Assembly (NCBI RefSeq): GCF_002904295.1
Contig: NZ_PPHG01000040.1
Location: 1-64,000 of the forward strand
Length of the DNA stretch: 64,000 nucleotides
From: Amycolatopsis sp. CA-128772
GTDB taxonomy: Bacteria > Actinomycetota > Actinomycetes > Mycobacteriales > Pseudonocardiaceae
Direction of reading: 5' to 3'
The position numbers were made by a program, and so were the translations under genes. Shown here in pieces: positions 34,886 through 47,845 of the stretch (within the stretch, counting starts at the first letter, position 1; each line of letters begins with the position of its first letter). Under the pieces are notes generated by a model that was given only the letters and a program-made list of their open reading frames with translations, ran no database searches and was not told the DNA's origin.

Positions 34886-35794
34886 TCAGTATTCGCCGTG
34901 GACGAGGTTGTCCGGCAGCTCCCCGCCGGCGTACCGCGCGATCTCGGCCGCGGCCACGGCGTAAGAACGACCACGGACCCCGCGCACGGCCCCGCCGACG
35001 TGCGGGGTCAGCAGCAACCCCGGCACCGTCCACAGCGGGTGCCCGGCGGGCGGCGGCTCCGGATCGGTGACGTCGAGCGCGGCCCGCAGCCGTCCCGTGG
35101 TCAGTTCGGCGACCAGGGCGTCGGTGTCCACGACGGCGCCGCGCGAGGCGTTGACCAGCACCGCGCCGTCGCGCATCCGGGACAGGAACTCCGCGCCGGC
35201 CATCCCCCGGGTGCGGGACGTCAGCGGCACCATCAGCACCACGACGTCGTGCAGCTCGAGCAGGACAGGCAGCTCGCGCACGCCGTGCACGCCGTCCCGC
35301 GCGGTCATCCCGACCATGGTGCAGCGCGCGTCGAACGGCTCCAGCCGGCGCCGCAGGTGCTGCCCGAGGTCGCCGGCGCCGATCACGAGCACGCGCTTGC
35401 CCTGCAGCGTGTCGGTCGTTTGCCGCGCCCAGCGGCCTTCGCGCTGCGCGGCGGCGAAGACGTCCAGCTGCCGGTACAGCGACAGCAGCACGGCGACGAC
35501 CCACTCAGCGGTGCTCCCGCCGTGCGCGCCGCGGCAGGTGGAGAGGAGGACGCCGTCGGGCACCTTGCCGACCCAGTCCTCGGCGCCGGCGGACAACAGC
35601 TGGATCAGCTTCAGGTTCGGCACGGTGCGCCACAGCTGGTCACCCGGCGGGTGCTTGCCGGGGATCAGGACCTCGGCTTTCGAGGCTTCGGGCGGCACCG
35701 GCTCGCCCCACTGGTAGCGCACGGGCAGGACCCGCGGAACCTCGGCGAGCACGGTCATGCCCTCGTCGTCGGGCACCAGCACGGTCAGCGTCAT
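34886..35794 (-). CDS. D-isomer-specific 2-hydroxyacid dehydrogenase
   Basis: 302 residues from the ATG at 35794 (MTLTVLVPD). The NAD-binding motif is VLVIGAGDLGQHLRRRL (about residue 137); the catalytic arginine lies in NASRGAVVDTDAL, the glutamate in DVTDPEPPPAGHPLW and the histidine in TPHVGG. Family members reduce 2-keto acids to D-2-hydroxyacids with NAD(P)H. The substrate is unknown; it is too short for SerA and lacks an ACT domain. Divergent from the lipoprotein gene at 35860. Confidence 0.88.
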   Translation of the reverse strand: MTLTVLVPDDEGMTVLAEVPRVLPVRYQWGEPVPPEASKAEVLIPGKHPPGDQLWRTVPNLKLIQLLSAGAEDWVGKVPDGVLLSTCRGAHGGSTAEWVVAVLLSLYRQLDVFAAAQREGRWARQTTDTLQGKRVLVIGAGDLGQHLRRRLEPFDARCTMVGMTARDGVHGVRELPVLLELHDVVVLMVPLTSRTRGMAGAEFLSRMRDGAVLVNASRGAVVDTDALVAELTTGRLRAALDVTDPEPPPAGHPLWTVPGLLLTPHVGGAVRGVRGRSYAVAAAEIARYAGGELPDNLVHGEY

Positions 35795-35859
35795 GATCCC
35801 CAACGTAATCGAGGAGGACTCACCCATGGTTCACGCACCGGCCCCTAGGCTGGGGGATC

Positions 35860-37068
35860 ATGCGCACCCGGTACCGCTCGGCCCTGCTGGCGATCGTGGC
35901 CTGCGGCGTCCTGCTGCCCACCGGATGTGCGCGGTTCGACGACACCGCGGCGGGCCAGACGTTCAGCCCGGCCCCCGTGCCGAGCCCCGAGTCGCCGCCC
36001 GAGGTCCAGGGCCCGGGCGCGGATTCGGGCAGTGAGGGCAAGCAGCAGCGGCCGGGCCAGTCGGCGGCGCCGGTGCCCCCGCCGCAGGGCTGCAAGGACT
36101 TCGATTCGTCGGTGATCGCGACCTGCCTGGACACCGTGGCCGCGGTGGCCGGCCTGCCGGGCGACGGCTCCACGCCGAGCGCGCTGGCCGGCGAGCGCAA
36201 AAGCGGCCGCGTCATGCTGGCCACCGGCGGCAAGGACGCGACGGACTTCGCGAAGCTCGACGTCCAGCCGGCCGGCGACGGCGGCCTGACCGGCCTCGCG
36301 CTCTCGCCGTCGTACGTCGAGGACCAGCTGGTGTTCGCCTACGTCACGACGGCGACCGACAACCGTGTCGTGCGGTTCGCCAAGGGCCAGCCGCCCAAGC
36401 CGGTGCTGACCGGCATCCCGAAGGGCGCGTCCGGCAACCGCGGCACGATCGGCACCGACAACAAGGGCGCGCTCCTGGTCGCCACCGGCGACGCGGGCAA
36501 CCCGGGCGCGGCGGCCGACCCGAGTTCCCTCGCCGGGAAGGTGCTGCGCATCGACACGTCGGGCAAGGCCGCGGCGGGCAACCCGAACGGCAACCTGGTG
36601 GTGGCGGCGGGCCTGCACGCCCCGGGCGGCGTGTGCGCCTCCGCCGACGGCAGCCGCGTCTGGGTCACCGACCGCCTGCCGGACAAGGACGCCCTCTACC
36701 GGATCCAGGCCGGCCGGCCCCTGACGACGCCGGCGTGGACGTGGCCGGACAAACCGGGCGTCGCGGGCTGCGCGGACTTCGTCGACGCCAACGGCTCGTT
36801 GTCGGTGGGTACGTCCCTGGCCGGAAACCTGCAGAACCTCGCGGTGACCGCGGAGGGCGCGATCAGCGGCAAGCCGACGGTGAGCCTCGACGGCAAGACG
36901 GGCAAGCCCCCGCTGACGTACGGCCGGCTCGCGGGCATGAGCATGATCAACCCGCAACTGGCGGTGGCGGGCACGGTGAACAAGGACGGCGGCACCCCGG
37001 TCTCGAGCGACGACCGGGTGGTCCTGATCACCCCAGCCACCTCCGGCGGCGGCAACGGCAAGGACTGA
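35860..37068 (+). CDS. PQQ-dependent sugar dehydrogenase-like lipoprotein (LppZ-like)
   Basis: 402 residues. The signal peptide LLAIVACGVLLPTGC ends in a lipobox, so Cys25 should be lipidated and the protein anchored outside. A Pro/Ser/Gly linker (residues 35-75) leads to a six-bladed beta-propeller of the soluble glucose/aldose dehydrogenase type, seen in LDVQPAGDGGLTGLALSP, VVAAGLHAPGGVC and VWVTDRLPDKDALYRI. From memory, lppZ (Rv3006) lies at the matching place in M. tuberculosis. Whether it still binds PQQ or Ca is unclear from sequence. Confidence 0.82.
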   Translation: MRTRYRSALLAIVACGVLLPTGCARFDDTAAGQTFSPAPVPSPESPPEVQGPGADSGSEGKQQRPGQSAAPVPPPQGCKDFDSSVIATCLDTVAAVAGLPGDGSTPSALAGERKSGRVMLATGGKDATDFAKLDVQPAGDGGLTGLALSPSYVEDQLVFAYVTTATDNRVVRFAKGQPPKPVLTGIPKGASGNRGTIGTDNKGALLVATGDAGNPGAAADPSSLAGKVLRIDTSGKAAAGNPNGNLVVAAGLHAPGGVCASADGSRVWVTDRLPDKDALYRIQAGRPLTTPAWTWPDKPGVAGCADFVDANGSLSVGTSLAGNLQNLAVTAEGAISGKPTVSLDGKTGKPPLTYGRLAGMSMINPQLAVAGTVNKDGGTPVSSDDRVVLITPATSGGGNGKD

Positions 37069-37295
37069 CCTGCGGGTTTCGCCTTGTCGCCGAAAATCGA
37101 CGACGGCGCGCGCCGGTCCGGGTTCACCACGCACGCCGGCCGATTACCCGTCGCCGATTATCGACCAAGGCATGGCTCGCGCCGCCGGGCACCGCCCGCC
37201 GGACTAGGGCCAGACCCGCCCCCTCAGCCACATGGTCCGTTCAACGACCACACCGGCCGCCGTACCCAACCCCGCCAGGCACGGCCGGCGGCGGG

Positions 37296-38438
37296 TCAGC
37301 TCAGCGGCTTCAGCTCGACCCGGCGCCCCTCCGCCGACGACGTCAACCCGGCCTCCGCGAGCTGCAGCCCCCGCGCGGCCGAGAAGAAGTCGAACCGGTG
37401 TTGCCGCCCGGCGACCACGTCCCGCACGAACTCCTCCCACTGCGCCTTGAAGCCGTTGTCGAACTCGGCGTTGTCCGGCACCTCCTGCCACTGGTCGCGG
37501 AACGGCTCGGTCGCCGGCAGATCCGGGTTCCACACCGGCTTCGGCGTCGCCGACCGGTGCTGCACGCGGCAACGCCGCAGGCCCGCGACCGCGCTGCCTT
37601 CGGTGCCGTCGACCTGGAACTCGACCAGTTCGTCGCGGAAGACCCGCGTGGACCACGACGAGTTGATCTGCGCGATGGCCCCCGACTCGAGCTCGAAGAT
37701 GCCGTACGCGGCGTCGTCCGCCGTCGCCGCGTACGCCTCGCCCTGCTCGTCCCAGCGGCGCGGGATGTGCGTCACCGCCTTCGCCGTCACCGCCGAAACG
37801 CGGCCGAAGAGGTTCTCCAGCACGTAGTTCCAGTGGCAGAACATGTCGAGCACGATCCCGCCGCCGTCCTCGGCGCGGTAGTTCCAGCTCGGGCGCTGCG
37901 CCTCCTGCCAGTCACCCTCGAAGACCCAGTAGCCGAACTCGCCGCGCACCGACAGGATCCGGCCGAAGAACCCGCCGTCGACCAGCCGACGCAGCTTCCG
38001 CAGCCCGGGCAGGAACAGCTTGTCGTGCACGACCCCGTGGCAGATCCCGGCGTCCTGCGCGAGCGCGGCCAGCTCCAGCGCCGCCGGCAGCGACTCGGCC
38101 AGCGGCTTCTCGGCGTAGACGTGCTTGCCCGCGGCGATCGCCGCCCGCACCGACGGCTCGCGCGCTGTCGTGAGCTGCGCGTCGAAGTAGATGTCGACGT
38201 CCTGCAGCGCGGAGCCGGCGTCGGTGGTCCACGCCGTGAGGTCGTGCCGGTCGGCGAGGTCCTTGAGCTTGGCGGCGTTGCGCCCGGCGAGGATCGGCTC
38301 GAGCTGCACGCGGCTGCCGTCCGGCAGGGCGACGCCGCCCTGGTCGCGGATCGCCAGGACCGACCGGAGCAGGTGCTGCCGGTAGCCCATCCGGCCGGTC
38401 ACCCCGTTGAGCAGCACTCCGATGCTGGACTGGTTCAT
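37296..38438 (-). CDS. Gfo/Idh/MocA-family oxidoreductase
   Basis: 380 residues from the ATG at 38438. The N-terminal Rossmann part is SIGVLLNGVTGRMGYRQHLL; the family lysine is in HVYAEKPLAESLPAALEL, and the C-terminal domain carries WNYRAEDGGGIVLDMFCHW with the catalytic-type His. Members oxidise or epimerise sugars, inositols or their derivatives with NAD(P). Its start overlaps the upstream cupin gene stop (ATGA), so the two form an operon. The LacI-type palindrome at 39424 fits a carbohydrate role. Confidence 0.85.
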   Translation of the reverse strand: MNQSSIGVLLNGVTGRMGYRQHLLRSVLAIRDQGGVALPDGSRVQLEPILAGRNAAKLKDLADRHDLTAWTTDAGSALQDVDIYFDAQLTTAREPSVRAAIAAGKHVYAEKPLAESLPAALELAALAQDAGICHGVVHDKLFLPGLRKLRRLVDGGFFGRILSVRGEFGYWVFEGDWQEAQRPSWNYRAEDGGGIVLDMFCHWNYVLENLFGRVSAVTAKAVTHIPRRWDEQGEAYAATADDAAYGIFELESGAIAQINSSWSTRVFRDELVEFQVDGTEGSAVAGLRRCRVQHRSATPKPVWNPDLPATEPFRDQWQEVPDNAEFDNGFKAQWEEFVRDVVAGRQHRFDFFSAARGLQLAEAGLTSSAEGRRVELKPLS

Positions 38439-39169
38439 CACTGCATGCCTTCCTGGTCGAGGGATCCGTCCCACGGGATGTCGTATTCGGCGCGACGTCC
38501 GCACGTGCCGTAGCCGTCCGGGTTCGACGGCGTCGCGACCCGGACGCCGGACCGGTCGAGGTGGCTCCCGTCGCCGTCGGCGAGGGCCGCAAGGCGCGCA
38601 CCGGTCAGCTCGGCGGCCTGCAGCGCCCCGGCGCGCCAGCGCGGTACCCACTCTGCGACCTTCGGCGCGACGAGCGCGACGGCCGCGCGGTGGAACGTCC
38701 GCAGCGGCTCGGAATCGCCGTCCCGCAGGGCGTCGCGCACAGGCAGGTACCCACGAACCGCCAGGTCACGACGGTGCCGCGCGGCGTGGTCGGTTTTCGG
38801 CAACGCCGCGGCCCCGGCGTACGCGGCCGCGTCGGCGAGCACGTCGGGCGGAAAGGTGAACACGGCGTCCCCCACCTCGGGCAGGCCGCTGTTCTGCATG
38901 AGGACCGGGACGCGCAGGCCGTCGTCCTGCACCATCCGGTGCACGGTCCCGGGCGCGAACCACGCGATCACCCCGGCCTCCAGCGGCGTCTCGACGTAGC
39001 CGCCGACGCTCAGCGTCTGGACGGCACCCCGTCCCCCCGTGACGACGTAGGCCTCGGTGCAGGCGAAATGGACGTGCGGGCTGCCACCGCAGACGCCGTC
39101 TTCGGCCGTCCAGTCGTAGGCGCGCAGGTGCGAGACGCCGATGCCACCCGGTAGCGGAAATCCGGTCAT
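38438..39169 (-). CDS. cupin-fold protein
   Basis: About 243 residues; start at 39169 (MTGFPLPGG) or the ATG six bases upstream at 39175. The N-terminal half is a cupin: HVHFACTEAYVVTGGRGAVQ and VIAWFAPGTVHRMVQ correspond to the two cupin metal-binding motifs. The C-terminal half is helical and unrecognised. It could be a sugar-binding or sugar-isomerising partner of the coupled Gfo/Idh enzyme. Its start overlaps the end of a decayed frame upstream, also by ATGA. Confidence 0.7.
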   Translation of the reverse strand: MTGFPLPGGIGVSHLRAYDWTAEDGVCGGSPHVHFACTEAYVVTGGRGAVQTLSVGGYVETPLEAGVIAWFAPGTVHRMVQDDGLRVPVLMQNSGLPEVGDAVFTFPPDVLADAAAYAGAAALPKTDHAARHRRDLAVRGYLPVRDALRDGDSEPLRTFHRAAVALVAPKVAEWVPRWRAGALQAAELTGARLAALADGDGSHLDRSGVRVATPSNPDGYGTCGRRAEYDIPWDGSLDQEGMQ

Positions 39170-39380
39170 GACCATCCGTGCCCGTCTAAAGAGCGGATCA
39201 CCCGGTCGCGGTCCCAGGCGCCGTCGGCGACGACGATCCGGTAGCGGTAGATGTCCGCGATGGCCCCGGTCCCCGACGACGGCGACCCGTAAGCGCTTTC
39301 CCTGAGCCAACGGGGTCTCCTTCCTCGGTTCCTGGCGCCCAGCCTGCGCCGCTCCACACCGCCCGTGACGCCGACGGACC
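39166..39380 (-). pseudogene. remnant of a Gfo/Idh-type N-terminus
   Basis: In one frame RLRVAVVG appears, and in the next frame the sequence continues GTGAIADIYRYRIVVADG. Together they resemble the opening beta strand and glycine-rich turn of a Gfo/Idh/MocA enzyme, followed soon by a stop that overlaps the cupin ATG. The rest of such a gene is gone. This suggests that a second oxidoreductase once began the operon. The evidence is short, so the assignment is tentative. The surrounding 400 bases hold no intact gene. Confidence 0.4.
39289..39302. promoter_or_regulatory. imperfect LacI-type palindrome
   Basis: GTAAGCGCTTTCCC shares the AAGCGCTT core of the perfect sites at 5879 and 39424. It lies within the oxidoreductase remnant, so it may be a second operator or a chance of coding sequence. 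Confidence 0.35.
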
Positions 39381-39423
39381 AAGCGACCTTGTCCTGGCTG
39401 GGCCGCACCTCTCCGACCGTTTC

Positions 39424-39437
39424 AGAAAGCGCTTTCT
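39424..39437. promoter_or_regulatory. LacI-type palindromic operator
   Basis: AGAAAGCGCTTTCT is a perfect 14-bp palindrome with the central CG of LacI/GalR sites. It is about 250 bases upstream of the cupin start and 350 bases from the neighbouring membrane protein. Its core matches the operator at 5879. Confidence 0.65.
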
Positions 39438-39574
39438 CATGCAACGCCGACCGCGGATGACAACGTCGTCAGCGACCGCGATCAGCCAGACGGACGACCG
39501 CGATACCGAGGTCAGAAATTCACCGAACGTTAAGAACCCTGCCGAACTCGCAAAGCAGTCCCGCGAGCGAAGGC

Positions 39575-40105
39575 TTAACGGCTTTGACTGCGAGCCTTCC
39601 GCGGCTGCCGGCTTTCCGCGCGCATAGCTCGCACGTCCAGGAAAGCGATCACGACGGAACTTAGCCCGGCGAGCAGTCCGAGGTACCGCCCAAGGCCGGC
39701 GCCGATGGTGATTCCGGCGGCGTCGAAGATGCCGCGCTGGTCGGCGTCGAACTCCCAGTCGAGGGTGACCCAGCCGATCGCCATCAGCAGCAGCGCCGCG
39801 GCGGCGACCACCAGCCACAGGTGCGGCAGGCCGCTGACCCGCAGGTTCCGGATCCGCCCGAAAACGACCACGACCAGACCAGCCAGCAGCAACGGCAGCG
39901 GCGGGCACCAGGCGAAGAAGCTCGAGTCCCACGCGTTGCGGACGACATCACCGTGCGGCAGCTGCGCGAGGATGCCCTCGATGTCCGGCTTGTCGGCGCT
40001 GAGGGTCGTCCACGGCAGGAACGTCGACCCCAGCGCGAGCAGCCCGGCCGCCAGGCCGAGCCACTCGCGCCAGGTGACGCTTTTGACGGAGATCGGCTGT
40101 GTCAT
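39575..40105 (-). CDS. four-helix membrane protein, function unknown
   Basis: 176 residues from the ATG at 40105; a TTG at 40117 overlapping the gatB stop is an alternative. Four hydrophobic segments are visible: LGLAAGLLALGSTFLPW, FAWCPPLPLLLAGLVVVVFG, LWLVVAAAALLLMAIGW and LGRYLGLLAGLSSVVIAFL. An extracytoplasmic loop of about 40 residues lies after the first. The C-terminus is Arg/Lys-rich and cytoplasmic. It follows gatB at close spacing, perhaps by co-transcription only. Confidence 0.7.
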   Translation of the reverse strand: MTQPISVKSVTWREWLGLAAGLLALGSTFLPWTTLSADKPDIEGILAQLPHGDVVRNAWDSSFFAWCPPLPLLLAGLVVVVFGRIRNLRVSGLPHLWLVVAAAALLLMAIGWVTLDWEFDADQRGIFDAAGITIGAGLGRYLGLLAGLSSVVIAFLDVRAMRAESRQPRKARSQSR

Positions 40106-40113
40106 CGAAAAGG

Positions 40114-41619
40114 TCAAGAACCGACGCGCTCGATGATCAGCTCACGAACCCGCTTGGCATCGGCCTGCCCCTTGGTCGCCTTCATGACCGCACCGACGAT
40201 CGCCCCCGCCGCGGCGACCTTCCCGCCACGGATCTTGTCCGCGACGTCGGGCTGGCCCGCCAGGGCTTCGTCGATCGCCGCGAGCAGCGCCGAGTCGTCC
40301 GAGACGACCTTCAGCCCCCGCTTCTCGACGACCTCCCGCGGCTCGCCCTCACCCGCGAGCACACCCTGGACGACCTCCTTGGCGAGCTTGTTCGTCAGCT
40401 CACCGGACGACACGAGCCCAATGACCTCGGCCACCTGCTTCGGCGTTATCGCCAGGTCGGTCAGCTCGACCTCGCGCGTGTTCGCCTCCTGGGCGAGGGT
40501 GTTGACCCACCAGCCGCGCGCCTCGTCCGGCGTGGCGCCGGCCTCGACGGTGGCCGCGACGAGGTCGACGGCACCGACGTTCAGCAGGTCACGCAGGGCT
40601 TCGTCGGAAAGCGACCACTCGTGCTGGATCCGCTTCCGCCGCTCCGAAGGCATCTCCGGCAGCGTCCCGCGCAGCTGTTCGACCCACTCGCGCGACGGCG
40701 CGATCGGGACCAGGTCGGGCTCCGGGAAGTACCGGTAGTCCTCGGCGGTCTCCTTCGTCCGGCCTGCCGACGTGGTGCCGTCGGCCTCCTGGAAGTGCCG
40801 CGTCTCCTGCTTGATCGAGCCGCCCTCGGCAAGGATCGCCGCCTGCCGCGTCATCTCGTAGCGGACAGCGCGCTCGACACTGCGCAGCGAGTTGACGTTC
40901 TTCGTCTCGGTGCGGGTGCCGAACTCGGTCGCGTCCTTCGCCATGAGCGAAACGTTCGCGTCGCACCGCAGCGACCCCTGGTCCATCCGGACGTCGGACA
41001 CGTCGAGGGCGCGAAGCAGGTCCCGCAGCGCGCTCACGTACGCCCGCGCGACCTCGGGCGCCCGCTCCCCGGTGCCTTCGATCGGCTTTGTCACGATTTC
41101 GATCAACGGCACGCCGGCCCGGTTGTAGTCGAGCAGCGAGTGCTCGGCACCGTGGATCCGCCCGGTGGCGCCGCCGACGTGCAGCGACTTGCCGGTGTCC
41201 TCCTCCATGTGCGCGCGCTCGATCTCCACGCGCACGACCTCACCGTCGTCGAGCGTGACGTCGAGGTAGCCGTTGAAGGCGATCGGCTCGTCGTACTGCG
41301 AGGTCTGGAAGTTCTTCGGCATGTCCGGGTAGAAGTAGTTCTTCCGGGCGAACCGGCACCACTCGGCGATCTCGCAGTTCAGCGCGAGACCGATCCGGAT
41401 CGCGCCCTCGACGGCCTTGCCGTTCACCGCCGGCAGCGCGCCGGGCAGACCGAGGCACGTCGGGCAGACCTTCGTGTTCGGCTCGCCCCCGAACTCGTTC
41501 GGGCAGCCGCAGAACATCTTCGTGTTCGTGTTCAGCTCGACGTGCACTTCGAGCCCGAGGACGGGGTTGAAGCGTTCGATGACGTCGGCGTAGTCCATCA
41601 ACTCGGCCACGGCAGTCAC
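40114..41619 (-). CDS. gatB: aspartyl/glutamyl-tRNA amidotransferase subunit B
   Basis: 501 residues from the GTG at 41619, which overlaps the gatA stop (GTGA) and has GGGAGG upstream. GatB binds and positions Glu-tRNA-Gln (or Asp-tRNA-Asn) and activates the carboxylate with ATP. The N-terminal kinase-like part contains [26 protein letters not shown] with the four zinc cysteines. [16 protein letters not shown] and EEDTGKSLH are further family signatures, and the C-terminal YqeY-like tail domain ends the protein. It acts with GatA and GatC in the cytoplasm. Confidence 0.96.
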   Translation of the reverse strand: MTAVAELMDYADVIERFNPVLGLEVHVELNTNTKMFCGCPNEFGGEPNTKVCPTCLGLPGALPAVNGKAVEGAIRIGLALNCEIAEWCRFARKNYFYPDMPKNFQTSQYDEPIAFNGYLDVTLDDGEVVRVEIERAHMEEDTGKSLHVGGATGRIHGAEHSLLDYNRAGVPLIEIVTKPIEGTGERAPEVARAYVSALRDLLRALDVSDVRMDQGSLRCDANVSLMAKDATEFGTRTETKNVNSLRSVERAVRYEMTRQAAILAEGGSIKQETRHFQEADGTTSAGRTKETAEDYRYFPEPDLVPIAPSREWVEQLRGTLPEMPSERRKRIQHEWSLSDEALRDLLNVGAVDLVAATVEAGATPDEARGWWVNTLAQEANTREVELTDLAITPKQVAEVIGLVSSGELTNKLAKEVVQGVLAGEGEPREVVEKRGLKVVSDDSALLAAIDEALAGQPDVADKIRGGKVAAAGAIVGAVMKATKGQADAKRVRELIIERVGS

Positions 41620-43133
41620 TTCGTTCCTCCCAGCTCCGGGACCTTGTGGATGAGGGCCCCGCCGGCGGCGGCGTCGCGGGCGGCCTCGTAGGCGGCGCCG
41701 ACCCGGTAGAGCCGGTCGTCGGCGAGCGCCGGGGCCATGATCTGCAGCCCGACCGGCAGGCCGTCCTCGTCGGACAGCCCGCTCGGCACGCTCATGGCGG
41801 CGTTGCCGGCGAGGTTCGACGGGATCGTGCACAGGTCGGCGAGGTACATCGCCATCGGGTCGTCCACGCGCTCGCCGATCTTGAACGCCGTGGTCGGCGT
41901 CGTGGGCGAAACGAGGACATCGACCTTCTCGAAGGCGGCGTCGAAGTCACGCGTGATCAGCGTGCGCACCTTCTGCGCGGAGCCGTAGTAGGCGTCGTAG
42001 TAGCCGGACGACAACGCGTAGGTGCCCAGCATGATCCGCCGCTTGACCTCGGCGCCGAAGCCCTTCTCGCGAGTCAGCGACATGACCTCTTCCGCGCTGT
42101 GCGTGCCGTCGTCGGCGACGCGCAGGCCGTAGCGCATGGCGTCGAACCGCGCGAGGTTCGACGAGCACTCGCTCGGCGCGATCAGGTAGTACGCGGGCAG
42201 CGCGTAGACGAAATTCGGACAAGAGACCTCGACGACCTCAGCCCCGAGCGCCCGCAGCTGCTCGACCGCGGCCTGGAACGACCGCTCGACCCCCGGCTGG
42301 TAGCCGTCGCCGCCGAACTCCTTCACGACGCCGACCTTGACGCCCTTCAGGTCACCGTTCGCACCCTGGCGCGCAGCGGCGACGACCGGCGGCACCGGTG
42401 CGTCGATGGACGTCGAGTCCCGCGGGTCGTACCCGGCGATGACCTCGTGCAGCAGCGCAGCGTCGAGCACCGTCCGGGCACACGGGCCGGCCTGGTCGAG
42501 CGACGACGAAAAAGCGACCAGGCCGTAGCGCGACACGCCACCATAGGTGGGCTTGACCCCGACGGTCCCGGTGACGGACCCGGGCTGCCGGATCGAGCCG
42601 CCCGTGTCGGTGCCGATGGCCAGCGCCGCCTCGAAGGCCGCGATCGACGCCGACGAGCCACCGCCCGACCCGCCCGGGATGCGGGCGTGGTCCCACGGGT
42701 TGTGCGTCGGGCCGTACGCGGAGTTCTCGGTCGACGACCCCATGGCGAACTCGTCCATGTTCGTCTTGCCGAGAATCACGACACCGGCCTCGCGCAGCTT
42801 GCGCGTCACGGTCGCGTCGTACGGCGGGATCCAGCCTTCGAGCGTTTTCGAACCACAGGTCGTCGGCACACCCTCGGTGGTGAGGACGTCCTTCAGCGCG
42901 AGCGGCACGCCGGCCAGCGGCGACGCGGGCGCGTTGCCCTCGGCGAGCCCTTCGTCGACCTTCTTGGCCGCGGCCAGCGCGCCCTCGGTGTCGACGTGCA
43001 GGAACGCGTGGATGTGGTCGTCGACCTCGGCGATCCGGTCCAGGTGGGCCTGCGCGACCTCGACCGCGGACACCTCACGCGCGTGGATCTTGCCCGCCAG
43101 CTCCGCGGCGGTCAGCTTGATGAGCTCGGTCAC
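41616..43133 (-). CDS. gatA: aspartyl/glutamyl-tRNA amidotransferase subunit A
   Basis: 505 residues. It hydrolyses glutamine and passes ammonia to GatB. The amidase Ser-cisSer-Lys triad is visible: Lys in [18 protein letters not shown] and the serines in [19 protein letters not shown] followed by [13 protein letters not shown]. Both ends overlap partners by four bases: its start overlaps the gatC stop and its stop overlaps gatB. The three genes are thus fully coupled. In M. tuberculosis (from memory) pfkA interrupts gatA and gatB; here nothing does. Confidence 0.96.
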   Translation of the reverse strand: MTELIKLTAAELAGKIHAREVSAVEVAQAHLDRIAEVDDHIHAFLHVDTEGALAAAKKVDEGLAEGNAPASPLAGVPLALKDVLTTEGVPTTCGSKTLEGWIPPYDATVTRKLREAGVVILGKTNMDEFAMGSSTENSAYGPTHNPWDHARIPGGSGGGSSASIAAFEAALAIGTDTGGSIRQPGSVTGTVGVKPTYGGVSRYGLVAFSSSLDQAGPCARTVLDAALLHEVIAGYDPRDSTSIDAPVPPVVAAARQGANGDLKGVKVGVVKEFGGDGYQPGVERSFQAAVEQLRALGAEVVEVSCPNFVYALPAYYLIAPSECSSNLARFDAMRYGLRVADDGTHSAEEVMSLTREKGFGAEVKRRIMLGTYALSSGYYDAYYGSAQKVRTLITRDFDAAFEKVDVLVSPTTPTTAFKIGERVDDPMAMYLADLCTIPSNLAGNAAMSVPSGLSDEDGLPVGLQIMAPALADDRLYRVGAAYEAARDAAAGGALIHKVPELGGTK

Positions 43134-43429
43134 TGCTCTTCCCCCAGGATCCGCGGCACCCGGAAACGGCCTTCTTCGGTGGCCGGCGCACCGGCCAGCG
43201 CCTGCTGCTGCGAGAGCCCGGGGACGACGACGTCCTGTCGGAAGACGTTCGTCAGCGGCACGGCGTGCGACGTCGGCGGCACGTCGTCGGCGGCGACCTC
43301 GCTCACCTTGGCCACCGAGTCCAGGATCTGGTCGAGCTGGCCGGCGAAGACGTCGAGTTCGTCGTCGGTCACGGCCAGCCTGGCCAGCTTCGCGAGGTGC
43401 GCGACCTCGTCTCGGGAAATGTTGGGCAC
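43130..43429 (-). CDS. gatC: aspartyl/glutamyl-tRNA amidotransferase subunit C
   Basis: 99 residues from the GTG at 43429, preceded by GGGAG. GatC is a small helical belt protein that stabilises GatA-GatB. The pattern [20 protein letters not shown] and [19 protein letters not shown] is characteristic. First gene of gatCAB. Confidence 0.93.
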   Translation of the reverse strand: MPNISRDEVAHLAKLARLAVTDDELDVFAGQLDQILDSVAKVSEVAADDVPPTSHAVPLTNVFRQDVVVPGLSQQQALAGAPATEEGRFRVPRILGEEQ

Positions 43430-43662
43430 GCGGGTGACTCCCGGGTTGTGCTGTGCGGGTTGTCTCGGAAGCTGCAAGTCTATGGTGGCGGCGCGGGCGG
43501 ACTCGACTGGGTTACGCCCGGCGCAGGCAGGCTGCCGCCCGGCGACGCTCACATCCCGCCCGGCGGACAGCAGGCCCCGTGAGCCGGATGGGTCTGTCAC
43601 AATCGGCGACCGGCATCGAGCGTCCCACGGCAAGGCTGGGACGCCAGAGGTGAGAGGGGCGC

Positions 43663-44319
43663 GTGGTGTCGTTCCTGATCCGGGTCCTCCTCCCGGACAG
43701 CCCGGGGACCCTCGGCGCAGTCGCCACGGCACTCGGCACGGTAGGCGCCGACATCCTCAGCGTGGACGTCGTCGAGCGCGGCAGCGGAGTCGCCGTCGAC
43801 GACCTGGTGGTCGAGCTCCCGTCGGGCCGCTTGCCCGACGCGCTGATCACGGCCGCGGAGAGCGTCGAAGGCGTCGAAGTGGACGCGGTCCGTCCCTACG
43901 CGGGTGTCCTGGACACGCACCGCGAGCTCGAGCTGGTCGAAGAGATCGCGGCGCAACCGAAGTCCGGCCTCGACATCCTCGCCGAGGGCGTCCCCCGCAT
44001 CGTGCGCGCGGGCTGGGCGATGATCGTCGAATATTCGGAGACCGGCGCGGTCCGCCTGGCCTCGTCGAGCGCGGCCCCGGAGACCCCGATCACGGACCTG
44101 CCGTGGCTGCCTCTCGAGCGCGCGACGGTCCTCGACAGCGAAGAAGCGTGGATCCCGGAGACGTGGAAGGAGCTCGGTACCGAGCTGGCGGCAACGCCGC
44201 TCGGCAAACCGGGCAAGGCCCTGCTGGTCGCCCGCCCTGGAGGCCCGAACTTCCGCGCCGCCGAGGTCGCCCGGCTCGCCCACCTCGCCGGCATCGTCGC
44301 GGTCGTCCTCGACGGCTGA
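43663..44319 (+). CDS. ACT-domain protein
   Basis: 218 residues; start GTG 43663 or 43666. The N-terminal ACT domain is [35 protein letters not shown], a ligand-binding module for amino acids. The rest is an unassigned alpha/beta part with [12 protein letters not shown] and [17 protein letters not shown] similar gene lies divergent from gatC in mycobacteria (from memory, Rv3013). Probably an amino-acid sensor, target unknown. Confidence 0.82.
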   Translation: MVSFLIRVLLPDSPGTLGAVATALGTVGADILSVDVVERGSGVAVDDLVVELPSGRLPDALITAAESVEGVEVDAVRPYAGVLDTHRELELVEEIAAQPKSGLDILAEGVPRIVRAGWAMIVEYSETGAVRLASSSAAPETPITDLPWLPLERATVLDSEEAWIPETWKELGTELAATPLGKPGKALLVARPGGPNFRAAEVARLAHLAGIVAVVLDG

Positions 44320-44341
44320 CGCGACCGGCAGTCGTCGTCGG

Positions 44342-44375
44342 AAAAGGGACGAGCCCCACACGGCTCGTCCCTTTT
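44342..44375. terminator. bidirectional terminator after the ACT-domain gene
   Basis: AAAAGGGACGAGCC (44342-44355) pairs perfectly with GGCTCGTCCCTTTT (44362-44375), with T-runs on both strands between the ACT gene and the convergent acetyltransferase. Confidence 0.93.
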
Positions 44376-44390
44376 CCGTCCAACCCCAGG

Positions 44391-44884
44391 TCAGACGTCG
44401 ATCTGGTAGGCGATCAGCGTGACGTGCGGAAACGGCCGCCAGTCCCGCTCGGCCAGCCGCGCAAATCCCAGCCGCTCGTAAAGCCGGTGCGCGCTGTGCA
44501 TCCGGTCGAGGCTGCTCAGCACCACCTTGCGGAGCCCGAGCGCGCGAGCGCGGTCGAACACGGCCCCGACCAGGGCGTCGCCGACACCGCGACCACGCGC
44601 CGACGGCGCCACCGCCAGCATCCGGAACTCCAGCTCCCCCGGACGCGAGATCTCGGCGTATTCGGACCCCGGCTGCACGATGGTCACCGTGCCGACCACG
44701 TCGCCCACCCGGTCCACGGCAACGAGGACCTCGGCCGCCTCGACCCGCCGAGCGACGTCACGCAGAATCGCGTCGTAGCCGACGTCGTCGGCCAGGTGAC
44801 CATCGGATTCGTACGCCAGCACCGTGACCTCGCCCGCCGCGGCGTACTCCTCGGGCCGCGGCGGCCGGATCTCGACGTCACCCA

Positions 44885-44885
<1 letters not shown>
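44391..44885 (-). CDS. GNAT-family acetyltransferase
   Basis: 164 residues. The acetyl-CoA-binding motif A is MLAVAPSARGRGVGDALVGAVFDRAR, and motif B contains MHSAHRLYERLGFARL. Substrate unknown. Its ATG shares one base with the ligA stop (TGATG), so it is coupled to ligA. Confidence 0.88.
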
Positions 44886-47760
<2,875 letters not shown>

Positions 47761-47845
47761 GGTTACGGGTGGTCCTCGTTCGGTCGGCTTCCCCGACACG
47801 CTACTTGCCGGCCACGACGGACGTCGGCGAGTTGCCGGATTTCCG

